From: Gracilariopsis chorda | Taxonomy: Eukaryota; Rhodophyta; Florideophyceae; Gracilariales; Gracilariaceae | Length of the DNA: 64,000 bases | NCBI GenBank assembly: GCA_003194525.1 | Contig: NBIV01000218.1 | Coordinates: forward strand, 80,039 to 144,038 | Reading direction: 5' to 3' | Shown here: positions 9,192 through 22,192 of the stretch, one piece after another | How positions within the stretch are numbered: the stretch's first letter is position 1 | Layout of the letters: each line of letters begins with the position of its first letter | Notes under the pieces: generated by a model | What the model saw: only the letters and a program-made list of their open reading frames with translations | The model's database searches: none | What the model was told of the DNA's origin: nothing | Made by a program: the position numbers and the translations under genes

Positions 9192-11243
9192 TACATACTT
9201 GGGTATCCACTCTAGCACTGCGTTCAAGTAGGCTACCATGTACGTGTAGTGGGCCTTGCTGGGAAAAGATTTGGCGCCACAGCCGAAACTTGGTGCTTCC
9301 AAGAACGACAGCCACACCTGAGACCGCGTTGGAAGTCAAGGAACCGTGATGGGTCTCTGATTCAACGCAGATGCCAAGAAAACGTGATACGCCAGATCTG
9401 CCTTGACGCTGCGCGCCTTTCTACAGACGTATTCTGGAGGACGTGGTGGAAATCCCGGAGCAACGTGAGGAGTGGACGGGACGCGTCAGCAGCGAAATGG
9501 ATCCGATTTCGGCCTCCCTGCAGAAGCCTCACGCCGCATTGGCATTGTGAGGGTATGCTGGACTGTCATGAAACAAGGATGCTGCAAGTGGGATGAAGCA
9601 ATCATTGCCGATGTTACAAAGATCTGATTGTTCTTAGAAGAACCACTTACGACGCCGTAATTGTGTGTTTAGCTGCGATGCCGAGCTAACACCTATATCT
9701 GTAGAGGGTAACAGATTAGGCAGTAAGGCATCGCAACAACAATAAATCACAACATGACTACCACCACCAACGCAGATGCCGTTATCAACACTTGCACCGT
9801 GCATCAACCCTTCGAAGCTCTTCGAAATTCTCCTAGTAATCACTAGTTCAGTGGCGTTAGAATCATTTCGAAAAACGACTTTCACATGCTTGTCCACGAC
9901 GCCCAATTGACATTTGGTTGTACACATTGGAAACTCTTTGCGCCCCATACTTCGTCTAGCACCATCCGAATCATCAGTAAGAACATGGCCAGAGAAGTTG
10001 CTGGTTGATCTGGAGAGAGAGGGTTTTTCTTAGATCAGTCTCTACCGCAGTCTCGGAATTATGGACAGGAGTCCACATGAACACGCGCGGAGATCGCATC
10101 CCTTTTACCACATGTTCAACTTGTCCCCTTCCCAACTCACCTTTTCACGTTCAAACCGCGCTCTCCTCGCAGGTTTTGGACCCTGCCTGTCATTCGGGAG
10201 ATGTTGAGCAATATCTGAAGAGTGGTGACCATAATATACAGAAAGTACAACGGCTATTAGCTGCAAGTGCTGCATCGGTCATCCCTACTCCGTATTTCTA
10301 CGTTGCGGACTTTCACGAGACAGGTGCGTCGTCTCGGATGAAGGCCGTCAGGCGACTGAACGTGCTTGGAATGTACTGCTATCAGAACATAGAAGCGTAC
10401 CGGTCCCTTTTTCAGTATACCCATATTTTCCAACTCAATGCCGTAGCACGAGCATCTACAGCAGCTCAAACCCCGGGCTCAAAACATCAATCGTTCCCAG
10501 CTCGTACTGCGTGTCTGTATCAATGGGAGCCGTGAATACCGTCATTCCTGACATTCAGATAGCGTGAGCATGAAAGACCGAAGGGAGAAAGTGCGCATCA
10601 TGCAACATTGCGCAACATTGCCTTTTACAGCTAATTTGAAGGAGAGTAACGTCTTACTGTAGGTCGGGTGGTTGTAGACCCTGGTCTGTGCTTGGGGCTC
10701 TACATCTGGATAGCAAATGGTAGCAGTGTACCAAGCGTAGGCAGCAAAACACTAAAGGCACAGTGCAAACGGTGCTGATGTTGTTTGGCCGGAAGCGTCT
10801 GCACATGGGGAAATATGTACCAAGGGTACTGCTGATCGCAGTCACCATGTATGATACAGGTCCGAAGAATGTCCCGTGCAAATTGCTGAAAATCGGACAT
10901 TTTCTGTAGCCTTCACCACTAATGTGTTAAACTTTGAAGCACATTTGGAGTGAGAAGCCATAATTTTGCTCCCCCAGTAGACACGGATTCATCCGTTTAG
11001 CTATGCACCATGAAAAGAGTTAGCAATCGATCCTTCTGAGTTGGAGCAGCACGTGCAAAACGAACGTCTCTCTCTCCAAGTTGGACATTCCAACTCTTCG
11101 TGACCTAGAGCTTCGTTTTGCTTCCTGGCCCTGACCCGTATTGTGGCTGAATCTCACTTCAACGGCAAAGTACTGCCAGCTCCGTCCTCATTCAAAGGCC
11201 CACCCTCCTTATCTTAAAGTTGATTCGTTCTACATCAAGAATA
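9192..11243. other. Segment B between MITE and RsmE, no recognised gene (also in units 2 and 3)
   Basis: Copies lie at about 18719-20771 and 28248-30300. A plus-strand ORF (10005-10535 in unit 1; 29061-29624, 187 aa, in unit 3) and a minus-strand ORF (9634-9948; 28690-29004) are the longest. The plus-strand one reads like protein in its second half, but I recognise no family and the frame is broken in unit 2. Treat as possible, unproven genes. Confidence 0.35.
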
Positions 11244-12199
11244 ATGACTACGAGCAGAGTTTATGGAGTCAATCGTACGTCGGCACGCTTCACAGTGAAT
11301 GGATATATTAGCACGTTTACTCCGATAGGCAGTTTCAAATCGGCCAAAACTTGCGGAACCAGGCGTATGAAAGCAATTCATGGCTTCCGGGCTGTTGATA
11401 GTTCATCTGATTCCTTGGCGTATCCAACCGGGAAAAGAAAGTCTGACACTAGAGTGTTTCTCGATATTGGGTTTAGAACCGGAGAAGTCATATCATTGCC
11501 TCAGGAGGAATCAAACACCTCCGTGCTCTTCGCTTCAAAAACGGTGACGAATTCGTTTTATTCAATGGAGCAGGAGATTCTGCTACAGCTGCTCTTCAAA
11601 ACAAAACAGCCGTTGTCCTCGAAGCTCGTTATAAAACCACCCATTTGAAAGCTCAGTTTTCGGCACTTATAGCGGTACCGAAAAACTGGATCGAGATCAG
11701 ACTCTATTGTCGAAAAACTCACTGAACTTGGTGCTGATTGCATCACTTTCATGAGGACTAAGCGAACCATTGCAACTATGCCATCCGCAAACAAGCTAGA
11801 GAGATGGAACCGCATTGCAATAGCCGCTTCAAAGCAGTCTTTACGAGACGTACCTCCAGAGATAGCCGCTATAGACTTTTCCAGCGCCTTGGAAACTGTA
11901 GTTCTGCATCCCTTGCCATTCCTGCTATGTTCTATGGGAGATCTCTTGCTAAGCAGTTCTTGTCAGACTAGGATACGAAGAGAAAGCAAGCTTTGGTGAT
12001 TGTTGGACCAGAAGGGGGATTTGAGATGTCAGAAGCTAGGCAGCTAACGGAGGCTGGGGCAATCCCAGTATCTCTGGGGAGTAATAGACTACGAATCGAG
12101 ACTGCTGCAATTGTCTCGGTAGCACTTATTAGCCAAATTCTTTACACGACTATGATCAGGGAAGATGAAGCCAGCAACAAGTCTAAAAGTCACACTTGA
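11244..12199 (+). pseudogene. rsmE: RsmE-like rRNA methyltransferase, frameshifted copy, unit 1
   Basis: Same gene as the intact unit 3 copy, but the frame is broken by about three one-base changes relative to it: a missing T near 11507 (GGAGGAATC for GGAGGAATTC), an extra A near 11685 (CCGAAAAACTGG) and a missing A near 11988 (AGAGAAAGC). All three are run-length changes, so sequencing error is a serious alternative to true decay. Confidence 0.75.
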
Positions 12200-12379
12200 A
12201 TCCTTGTTCATTCATAATTGTAGACTTCCTGTGGGTGACTACCGCTTTTGAGTGACGTATACAGCAACATTTTGCAAGCCGAGAACCTCCGACTAAGACG
12301 ACGAAAATATGTCCATGACGTCCATAACGTTTCGAAAAGCTTTCCCTTCACTATTCGCATGAACCAGTGCCAACGAGTC

Positions 12380-12664
12380 TCAACAGCTACAACACCATGC
12401 ACAAGTTTTTTTGCAGCATTTCTTCTCAGGGGTTTTCACAAAAAACCTCGGTCTCATCCTGAGCTTGAATTTACCAGGGATTGGAAACGGTTTGCAATTG
12501 CAATGAGATGTGTGCGAAGATTTAGAAGATGAACTGGATGACTTCGATGAGCAATGAGACGTGGACGAAGAACTGCAATAACACGAATGTTGACTGGGAG
12601 GGACAACATTCAATGTTTGCTGTTGAATAAGAAAGAATGGTTGCATTCCGCAGTTGCCGCACAT
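12380..12664 (-). CDS. Small Cys/Ser-rich ORF, unit 1
   Basis: 94 aa from an ATG (MCGNCGMQPFFLIQQQ) to the stop, convergent with RsmE. It opens with a CXXC pair, has a central Ser-rich block interrupted by Cys, and ends with paired cysteines (KKCCKKTCAWCCSC). No family is recognised. The frame is unbroken in all three units (12380, 21908, 31438), but this has little weight because the copies are near-identical. It could be a chance ORF. Confidence 0.3.
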   Translation of the reverse strand: MCGNCGMQPFFLIQQQTLNVVPPSQHSCYCSSSSTSHCSSKSSSSSSKSSHTSHCNCKPFPIPGKFKLRMRPRFFVKTPEKKCCKKTCAWCCSC

Positions 12665-12682
12665 GTGTGGTATAATACGCAA

Positions 12683-14845
12683 TGTTGTTATTGCTTTTGT
12701 GGCCGTGTTCCTAATACCGAAAGCACGATAAGAGTTTTAGAAGAGAAGCCTTCTCTATCAAGGAAGGCCAGCCAATATGCAATGCTTAGATAGGGTTCGA
12801 TACACAGGCGGAAAGGAAGACTTCGTCTAATGGGGAATTTGTTCGGTTCCGAGAATCGCGGTCCTTATATAGTGAGATGCGGATCCTACATATTGTGCGC
12901 CTTACTCTTTTTTCCCCCTACTTCTCCCTGAACGGTATTTGACTATCACAATCCTAGACGCCGTGCACCTGGAGCTGATGCATATCTCAGTGCGAGTCCT
13001 TTGGAATTGTTTGTTTCAATGTCTTTGCTGTATGAACGGTACAGTAAGATATCAGGTACACAAACGAAAACACGGACACGTGACTTTGTGTTAAGGATAC
13101 ACATCCATGTTCACAGCATATGTCAAAGACCGACCACCAGGGAGCAATTCCGATGAGTATGACCTACACGTGCTTGTTTGAGGCAGTCTGTTTAGTAAAT
13201 GCTATCAAGGGCTACACGGCAGTCCTTTTTGAAATGGCGGGCAGTGTTCAAGAGCAGCACCAGTGAGTCATGCCGCAGTGCGAAATGGAGCAGAGCGAGG
13301 GTCGAGTCTGGCGAGGTCGTTGTCACAACGAAAATATCGAGCGCATTTCCAAATAGGTAAAGGTTGAGTTCCTTGGTTTCCTGCGGAAAAGAGAATATCT
13401 ATAGACGATACTTCTACCCACAATTCAGCAATTAGGCATTGAGGCCCATAATAAGCAACAACAACAACAAAGGTTGAGAAGGACATAGTAGGTAGAGGGG
13501 CAGACCTCTATCATAGAGCTTCATCGCTAAACTATTACTTCCGTTGGGATAACAGTAACAAAGCTTCCCTAACCCTTGCTAGATTCGTGTTCGGGCATAT
13601 GGTTCGTACCCCTGGTAACTGCCATCATTCCCTTGGCGCCTTGTACCCTTCCATAGTACGACGCCGTACAAAGCTTTTTCAACTTCCAGTGCTCCGAACG
13701 TCCCAAGCTATCCACACAAGAGGCCTTCCATACATATTGCGGCCTGTTTTCTCCGTAAACCACTCTTCTAAGTTCACTCCTTCCACACGTATGGCAAGGA
13801 GAGAGCGTGACGGACTCTGCTCATAATGCCACTGACAAAGAAATCGTGATTTCTGGGCTTCAGGGCATGTGAAACCCGTACCAAGGGTATACAAGCCGAT
13901 TCCTCTCGGCTCAGAATTTTCTTTCGCTGAGACAGGCACGCCACAAGAAGCCGAGTTGCAGATGCCAATTAAGATACTGCGCCAGATCCTTCGACACTGG
14001 TTTCGAGGCGTCCGGGTCTCCGTTGGGGACATTGCGCGAGTCCATTTCGCTCCAACCGCCTAATGCCATATGTGGCGCAAAGCGGTCGGAACGGAGTCAA
14101 ACGTGCCACTGGAACGCGGCGGGAACGTGGCGCGCAAGACCTAAAATTGGGTTCGTTCCTATAGTTATTGTTTGAGTGGTGGCAAAGAAGTTGTTCCGTG
14201 GCATATGGTCCCCGCTGAAGCAAAGCAGTTTTAAGCAATCAACTAAGGGAATGGTCACCTTGCCACTCGGATTCCCACCATTTAGGTGTTCCCAAAGAGC
14301 ACGCGAGCTATTGCATAGTCGGTACATTTGCCAAGTCGAAGGATATGTGTGAGTATGTGCGTGAGTGTGTTTATACTGCATAAAATATTTGTTTTGGGCA
14401 TCGTGATTAATAGGCTGCTTCTGTGATCCGAAACTAAGGTGTGAAGCCCGCTCTCGCTTTTTATGCAGTACATCTCAACGAAAGTGTGACGGACTTCTAG
14501 CAATCCGCTAACCTTTAACCGCTACTCCATCTCGTAAACGATGTACAGTCGACCTGCGATGCGTTAATTCGTCCCGCTGGACTGTACGAAATAATGCACA
14601 AACAGAACAGGGCTCCGCAAGCGTCAACGCTAAATGGAGATGCGCTTGGGTCTACTAGGGAACTTTACCATGAAGTAGATAAATGGTCTTCTACATCCTA
14701 GGAGCTCATACTGTTGTCACAGAATTCCGCTCATGTAAACCAACACACATACAAAGAAGGCGTCGAACCCCAGAAGTTCCATACGAGCTAACTTTGAAGG
14801 TTAGGATTTGACTGTATGAGTGGTCCATGTTGTTCTTGTTTGATG
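12683..14845. other. Right part of segment B, no recognised gene (also in units 2 and 3)
   Basis: Copies lie at about 22256-24371 and 31786-33902. Only short overlapping ORFs on both strands, none recognised. A (CAA)n stretch near 13460 differs in copy number between unit 1 and units 2/3. A TGTG-rich stretch lies near 14345. GTACAGTC (14541) and GGACTGTAC (14579) form a spaced 8-bp inverted repeat. Confidence 0.4.
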
Positions 14846-15701
14846 CAGGCGGACGAGGCCTAACTCCGACATACTCTCTAACAGCTCGTCTCTGCGACAA
14901 GGACCACGTTCTCGAAGCAGATCAACTTGCCGATACATTTTGCTTCATCTCGACTTGCATCAACATGAAGGTCGGCACACCACGACGGGCAGATTAGTAA
15001 CGTTGTGCCTAAAGCGGGACCATTGGCGATTCCCCCGTGATCCCTCAGCGAAGAAATAATCTCGCGGTCCATAAATCACATCACGCACACAAACATAGCC
15101 GATGACACTCTCCAAGACTTCCTTTACTCCTGAAGTTACAAGGGTAGGGCTTGTGTCCGCAGAATGCAAGCAAGAGGAGAGTCAAGAAATAAGTGCCAGA
15201 CCACATCTGAGCCGCAGTGGCGTAAGCTCCCTCATGGGCATTCAAAGAGAACAGGCAAAGCCAAGAGAAATATCCTTTTCGAAGCCTGCAACTCGGCAGC
15301 TTTGCCGGCTATCACTGTGTTGCCAACTGCTGAAGAAAGACTTCTATGTCCGGCATTATCCCCACCGATACAACGATCTACGCTGTATCTTTGTGGCTAA
15401 GGACGCCGAGAATGTACGAAATATAAAGCGAGCTGCCAGAAAAAGTACGTCGCGGTATACATCGAACTGAAACGAGTATGCAGTTGAGGGTTGTCGTTAT
15501 ACACCTCTACCCTTCACAATTGTATGTCTCGAAATCCTTTTTGGAAGGGCAGCAGTCTAGTCTTCTACCCTTGGTAAAATAGATGCGCAAGATGTACATT
15601 GCTTATCGCTGTAGCTGGGTAAGTGTATTGTGAACAACGGAAATCATGTATGGTTTACAAAAGCTCAATTAACTTATTATCTGTATACGTAAACATGGCC
15701 T

Positions 15702-17528
15702 TTACTTTGCTAAACGTTCAAAGAAGCGCTCAGTTTGCTCAACCATCTCGTTCTTACAAGCAACTTCCTGGCTCTCTCCGGTGTCTTTCTTCCACCGCAA
15801 CAGCACAGTACTTTCCACCATCCCAGAGTCATGAAGTGCTTGCAATGCTAGACCTCCATGCTTAGACGAAGCATCAGAGAGCGGTGGTAAGAAGTTCACA
15901 CTTCTGCCAATGTAGACCTGAGCAGCAAGCAGAATTGAAAACTGAAGCTCACGTGGAAGTGTGCCATACACCTTGATCACTGGAGAGCCAACGTATCTCT
16001 TAAAAGACTCAACAATAGTATCAGCTGAACTCATGAACAAACAATCCAATCCCACTCGCACTATAACCCGCATCAAACTCGTATCCGCAGTCTTAGAATT
16101 GGATCGAAGAAGGTTCTCAATCTTCTCACCAGGTGCCTTGCTTTCGATAAGCTCTTTCAGTTGACCTTCTAATGCAAGGTAGGGAACAAGGAAAGAAATA
16201 TTGTTCTGACTTAACATATCTGAAAGCTTGCTTAACCCTCGCATAGGATTCCAAAGGCACATGTCAGCAGCTAAGTCGATGTGTAGCCGCTCGGCCACCT
16301 GTCGTACCATGTCTTCTCTCTCCTTTTCATCTGGTACCGAAGCACTTAGTCTTCCGGAAAGCTCGGCAAAGGTATGTACAGCCAAGTTTGCCCGTCGCTT
16401 CGGGTCTTCAACTTCTTGGAGATCACGTCCCAAGAACTTCAACCCAAAGTCCTTCCTATTACTCGGATCTAGCTTGCTAGTAGCGGCTGTAGCGCCGATA
16501 AATCTCCCCAGAAACTCACCACAGCGTGGGTTGTCAATCTCCATATCAGAAAGCTTACGAACAAGTTTGGAAAAGCATTCGCAGAAAATAGTCCCCTCGA
16601 TTGGTGAGTCCACTAGACCTGCAAATAACTCGATACTCTTTTCCTGGTGTGTGATCTTCGAACTGAACGTCGCCATTAGTGCCTCATGCACAAACCCTTT
16701 GTAGTTGGGAGCTTTGACTTCGTCTGCAAGAATTTCCTGCACTTCACTTACTGACGGATTACTCCAGTACTCCTCCATCGCTCCCTTTGCCTTCCTCTTC
16801 AAAACCTGTGGGTCCATTAACGCTGACTTAGGCGTAGGCGCCTTCGGAGCTACTTGATGTTGTGGTCTACGAGATACGGGTTGCCAGAAAGTTGATTTCA
16901 CCCGTCTCGGATCAGCAGCCTGTGTAGCCCCACTTGCATCCTTGTCTGAGAGTACTCCAAACGAACCAAATGAAGAGCCTCCTGGTCTCAGAGATCCTAC
17001 GCGAGAAGCTGATGTCCCAGGCCGAAGGCTCACAGAAAAGCCGCCAGAAATACCCGACAGAGACCGGCTCGGTTGTCTCTCTAGAGTTCTGTCCAGCCGA
17101 GTTTGACCAGACGTGGATCGAGGTTCTGATGGCATGGTCATACGTGGAACGAAGCCTTGCGGAGCACGGTCACGACTTCCCATGCCACCGCGACCTCTTC
17201 TCTCCCGCGCTGCCTGTTGAGCTTCGTGCTTCTTTCGTTCTTCCTCTTTTGCTTGCTTATGGATCTCGGCAATAGTCTTTGCGCTTGTTTTTTGTCGCCG
17301 TACCTTCCACCCATTTGCACGCTGGTCAACAAGGTCTTGGATCATGAACCTTATTCTAGCCGGGAGGGTGAAGTCGCGACTAAGGTAATCAAAGCGACAG
17401 AAGTACTCGTTAATGACTTTAGATGCGCCAGGGTTCGTCGAAATCTTTGCCCCGGTCTTGCTAACCAGTTTGCACAAAGCTTCCAACACATCCTCTTCTT
17501 TGCTCTCGATGCCCAACTTGAGCAATCT
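15702..17528 (-). pseudogene. 5'-truncated eIF4G copy, unit 2
   Basis: Same fragment as in unit 1, with the same junction to segment B at 17528/17529 and the same predicted protein. Lacks the eIF4E-binding region and most of MIF4G. Confidence 0.85.
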
Positions 17529-17689
17529 GGAAGGGTAGCACCTCTTGCCCTCTGTCCAAAGCCAAAAAAGGAACGGCTTCTTCTGCTTGAAAAACGACAC
17601 CTCGTGATAAACAAGAAGTTCCCCCTTTATTGTTTCACATGTGAATATGGCTGATGGAACAAGCCACGGTTTGACGCTCGCAACACGCA

Positions 17690-18270
17690 TTAGATGTCGG
17701 AAGTCATAAACGAAGAAGGGATGGCAACCTTTTCGCCTGGTTTGAAGGGTGGGAGACCAAGGTATGGGCAACTGGCACATCGGAAGGCATCCCCGAGAGA
17801 ACAACTACGCACGAGCTTTTTTGTGGTTTCGATTCCTGCTGCTCTTTTTCGTACACCTCTGCAAGCCCGCATGAACAATCCTTGCACGGTTTACGCTTTC
17901 CTTTGTCATCAGTGGAGCATCCTTTGCCATCGCCATCTGGAATTCCGTCTCTCTGAAGAAGGTCGTCTTCATCGACGAGTGGTACTTGCTCGTTAGACGA
18001 AAGAGCGGCCGCCCAAGCACTGGACTTTGATGCCTGCGGAGCGCTGGCAAGAGAAACAGAGGTACCTTGTTCGTAATTTGGAAGGCTTGCGCTCAAAGTA
18101 GACTGCGATGCTTTCTTGATGTCGATGAAACCCGCCAAAGTCAAGCGAACTTTCACTTCTTCTGGGGATTCTGAAGGCGGGATTGTTACAGCAACCTGAG
18201 TTCCCGGACTTGCTGATGACGCATATGCTGTCAGAGATTCCTGGTCAACCTTTGTAAGTGCGGCTATCAT
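17690..18270 (-). pseudogene. DRE2: Dre2 copy with frameshift, unit 2
   Basis: Identical to the unit 1 Dre2 except for one missing C near 17807 (ACTACGCACG for ACTACCGCACG). The shift falls right after the first cysteine of the C-terminal twin CX2C motif. The [4Fe-4S] site is lost and the frame ends at 17704 with an unrelated tail. It may be a real null copy or a consensus error. Confidence 0.75.
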
Positions 18271-18504
18271 AGTGATTAACGAAATCAAACGAAGTCCGAT
18301 GAAGCTCAGAAAACGGAATCGCCGGAATGCTTTGGTCTGTTGCGTCTTCCGCTGCTCTTCCAGGATTTCGTTCTGACCGGGGTGACGACGATGGCCGCCT
18401 TGCGGCCCCCGTCGTCAGTTCCATTGGTTACTGACCATAGAAATCAAGATGACATCAGTGTCGCAGCAGTACACTGACATGAGCACCTCCTGTGCGTACT
18501 GATA

Positions 18505-18718
18505 AGGCCGCTTTCTACGTTTGAAAATGGACATGCGTTCTTGGCACTGCACCAGGAAAGAAATAAACATAATTCATGTTCCCTTAGCGAAAAATTAAAA
18601 GCAATCTGATAGAACGATTCTGGCAGTGTCTCGTCCGTGGGGTCGCTCAAGAGCGACCCCAAAATCGTGGACAATGGACAAGATAGATTTTTGTCCATTT
18701 CCATATGTGGAAGGGCCT
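18505..18718. mobile_element. MITE copy, unit 2 (214 bp)
   Basis: Same element as at 8976, flanked by TA. Differs by two single-base deletions in A and G/A runs. Confidence 0.78.
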
Positions 18719-20771
18719 TACATACTTGGGTATCCACTCTAGCACTGCGTTCAAGTAGCTACATGTACGTGTAGTGGGCCTTGCTGGGAAAAGATTTGGC
18801 GCCACAGCCGAAACTTGGTGCTTCCAAGAACGACAGCCACACCTGAGACCGCGTTGGAAGTCAAGGAACCGTGATGGGTCTCTGATTCAACGCAGATGCC
18901 AAGAAAACGTGATACGCCAGATCTGCCTTGACGCTGCGCGCCTTTCTACAGACGTATTCTGGAGGACGTGGTGGAATCCCGGAGCAACGTGAGGAGTGGA
19001 CGGGACGCGTCAGCAGCGAAATGGATCCGATTTTCGGCCTCCCTGCAGAAGCCTCACGCCGCATTGGCATTGTGAGGGTATGCTGGACTGTCATGAAACA
19101 AGGATGCTGCAAGTGGGATGAAGCAATCATTGCCGATGTTACAAAGATCTGATTGTTCTTAGAAGAACCACTTACGACGCCGTAATTGTGTGTTTAGCTG
19201 CGATGCCGAGCTAACACCTATATCTGTAGAGGGTAACAGATTAGGCAGTAAGGCATCGCAACAACAATAAATCACAACATGACTACCACACCAACGCAGA
19301 TGCCGTTATCAACACTTGCACCGTGCATCAACCCTTCGAAGCTCTTCGAAATTCTCCTAGTAATCACTAGTTCAGTGGCGTTAGAATCATTTCGAAAAAC
19401 GACTTTCACATGCTTGTCCACGACGCCCAATTGACATTTGGTTGTACACATTGGAAACTCTTTGCGCCCCATACTTCGTCTAGCACCATCCGAATCATCA
19501 GTAAGAACATGGCCAGAGAAGTTGCTGGTTGATCTGGAGAGAGAGGGTTTTTCTTAGATCAGTCTCTACCGCAGTCTCGGAATTATGGACAGGAGTCCAC
19601 ATGAACACGCGCGGAGATCGCATCCCTTTTACCACATGTTCAACTTGTCCCCTTCCCAACTCACCTTTTCACGTTCAAACCGCGCTCTCCTCGCAGGTTT
19701 TGGACCCTGCCTGTCATTCGGGAGAATGTTGAGCAATATCTGAAGAGTGGTGACCATAATATACAGAAAGTACAACGGCTATTAGCTGCAAGTGCTGCAT
19801 CGGTCATCCCTACTCCGTATTTCTACGTTGCGGACTTTCACGAGACAGGTGCGTCGTCTCGGATGAAGGCCGTCAGGCGACTGAACGTGCTTGGAATGTA
19901 CTGCTATCAGAACATAGAAGCGTACCGGTCCCTTTTTCAGTATACCCATATTTTCCAACTCAATGCCGTAGCACGAGCATCTACAGCAGCTCAAACCCCG
20001 GGCTCAAAACATCAATCGTTCCCAGCTCGTACTGCGTGTCTGTATCAATGGGGAGCCGTGAATACCGTCATTCCTGACATTCAGATAGCGTGAGCATGAA
20101 AGACCGAAGGGAGAAAGTGCGCATCATGCAACATTGCGCAACATTGCCTTTTACAGCTAATTTGAAGGAGAGTAACGTCTTACTGTAGGTCGGGTGGTTG
20201 TAGACCCTGGTCTGTGCTTGGGGCTCTACATCTGGATAGCAAATGGTAGCAGTGTACCAAGCGTAGGCAGCAAAACACTAAAGGCACAGTGCAAACGGTG
20301 CTGATGTTGTTTGGCCGGAAGCGTCTGCACATGGGGAAATATGTACCAAGGGTACTGCTGATCGCAGTCACCATGTATGATACAGGTCCGAAGAAATGTC
20401 CCGTGCAAATTGCTGAAAATCGGACATTTTCTGTAGCCTTCACCACTAATGTGTTAAACTTTGAAGCACATTTGGAGTGAGAAGCCATAATTTTGCTCCC
20501 CCAGTAGACACGGATTCATCCGTTTAGCTATGCACCATGAAAAGAGTTAGCAATCGATCCTTCTGAGTTGGAGCAGCACGTGCAAAACGAACGTCTCTCT
20601 CTCCAAGTTGGACATTCCAACTCTTCGTGACCTAGAGCTTCGTTTTTGCTTCCTGGCCCTGACCCGTATTGTGGCTGAATCTCACTTCAACGGCAAAGTA
20701 CTGCCAGCTCCGTCCTCATTCAAAGGCCCACCCTCCTTATCTTAAAGTTGATTCGTTCTACATCAAGAATA

Positions 20772-21727
20772 ATGACTACGAGCAGAGTTTATGGAGTCAA
20801 TCGTACGTCGGCACGCTTCACAGTGAATGGATATATTAGCACGTTTACTCCGATAGGCAGTTTCAAATCGGCCAAAACTTGCGGAACCAGGCGTATGAAA
20901 GCAATTCATGGCTTCCGGGCTGTTGATAGTTCATCTGATTCCTTGGCGTATCCAACCGGGAAAAGAAAGTCTGACACTAGAGTGTTTCTCGATATTGGGT
21001 TTAGAACGGAGAAGTCATATCATTGCCTCAGGAGGAATTCAAACACCTCCGTGCTCTTCGCTTCAAAAACGGTGACGAATTCGTTTTATTCAATGGAGCA
21101 GGAGATTCTGCTACAGCTGCTCTTCAAAACAAAACAGCCGTTGTCCTCGAAGCTCGTTATAAAACCACCCATTTGAAAGCTCAGTTTTCGGCACTTATAG
21201 CGGTACCGAAAACTGGATCGAGATCAGACTCTATTGTCGAAAAACTCACTGAACTTGGTGCTGATTGCATCACTTTCATGAGGACTAAGCGAACCATTGC
21301 AACTATGCCATCCGCAAACAAGCTAGAGAGATGGAACCGCATTGCAATAGCCGCTTCAAAGCAGTCTTTACGAGACGTACCTCCAGAGATAGCCGCTATA
21401 GACTTTTCCAGCGCCTTGGAAACTGTAGTTCTGCATCCCTTGCCATTCCTGCTATGTTCTATGGGAGATCTCTTGCTAAGCAGTTCTTGTCAGACTAGGA
21501 TACGAAGAGAAAAGCAAGCTTTGGTGATTGTTGGACCAGAAGGGGGATTTGAGATGTCAGAAGCTAGGCAGCTAACGGAGGCTGGGGCAATCCCAGTATC
21601 TCTGGGGAGTAATAGACTACGAATCGAGACTGCTGCAATTGTCTCGGTAGCACTTATTAGCCAAATTCTTTACACGACTATGATCAGGGAAGATGAAGCC
21701 AGCAACAAGTCTAAAAGTCACACTTGA
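20772..21727 (+). pseudogene. rsmE: RsmE-like copy with one frameshift, unit 2
   Basis: One missing C near 21008 (TTAGAACGGAG for TTAGAACCGGAG) breaks the frame after the N-terminal ~78 residues. The downstream frame (from 21023) is open through the SPOUT domain to the normal stop at 21727, so only this base separates it from the intact unit 3 copy. Confidence 0.75.
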
Positions 21728-21907
21728 ATCCTTGTTCATTCATAATTGTAGACTTCCTGTGGGTGACTACCGCTTTTGAGTGACGTATACAGCAACATTT
21801 TGCAAGCCGAGAACCTCCGACTAAGACGACGAAAATATGTCCATGACGTCCATAACGTTTCGAAAAGCTTTCCCTTCACTATTCGCATGAACCAGTGCCA
21901 ACGAGTC

Positions 21908-22192
21908 TCAACAGCTACAACACCATGCACAAGTTTTTTTGCAGCATTTCTTCTCAGGGGTTTTCACAAAAAACCTCGGTCTCATCCTGAGCTTGAATTT
22001 ACCAGGGATTGGAAACGGTTTGCAATTGCAATGAGATGTGTGCGAAGATTTAGAAGATGAACTGGATGACTTCGATGAGCAATGAGACGTGGACGAAGAA
22101 CTGCAATAACACGAATGTTGACTGGGAGGGACAACATTCAATGTTTGCTGTTGAATAAGAAAGAATGGTTGCATTCCGCAGTTGCCGCACAT
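21908..22192 (-). CDS. Small Cys/Ser-rich ORF, unit 2
   Basis: Identical to the ORF at 12380-12664; same uncertainty. Confidence 0.28.
   Translation of the reverse strand: MCGNCGMQPFFLIQQQTLNVVPPSQHSCYCSSSSTSHCSSKSSSSSSKSSHTSHCNCKPFPIPGKFKLRMRPRFFVKTPEKKCCKKTCAWCCSC

Larger units (their letters stand above)
5316..14845. repeat. Tandem unit 1 (9,530 bp): segment A 5316-7998, segment B 7999-14845
   Basis: The unit starts at CAGGCGGACGA. The same sequence recurs at 14846, 24372 and 33903, giving periods of 9,530, 9,526 and 9,531 bp. Segment A is the eIF4G 3' half plus downstream DNA. Segment B carries Dre2 (8160), a MITE (8976), RsmE (11244) and a Cys/Ser-rich ORF (12380). The A/B boundary is where the intact eIF4G gene (36585) and the repeat (7998) stop matching after GAGCAATCT. 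Confidence 0.95.

Noticed and set aside
9055-9339. Minus-strand ORF over the MITE as a gene
   Set aside because: It coincides with the MITE and its palindrome, is not preserved in the 46-kb copy, and shows no protein family.
13268-14503. Several 64-117 codon ORFs in the right part of segment B as genes
   Set aside because: They overlap on both strands, have no recognisable motif, and some change length between units because of single-base differences.
14750-14790. tRNA-like TCGAACC box in segment B
   Set aside because: The flanking bases do not form a T-stem or acceptor stem, and no A-box is present at the right distance.
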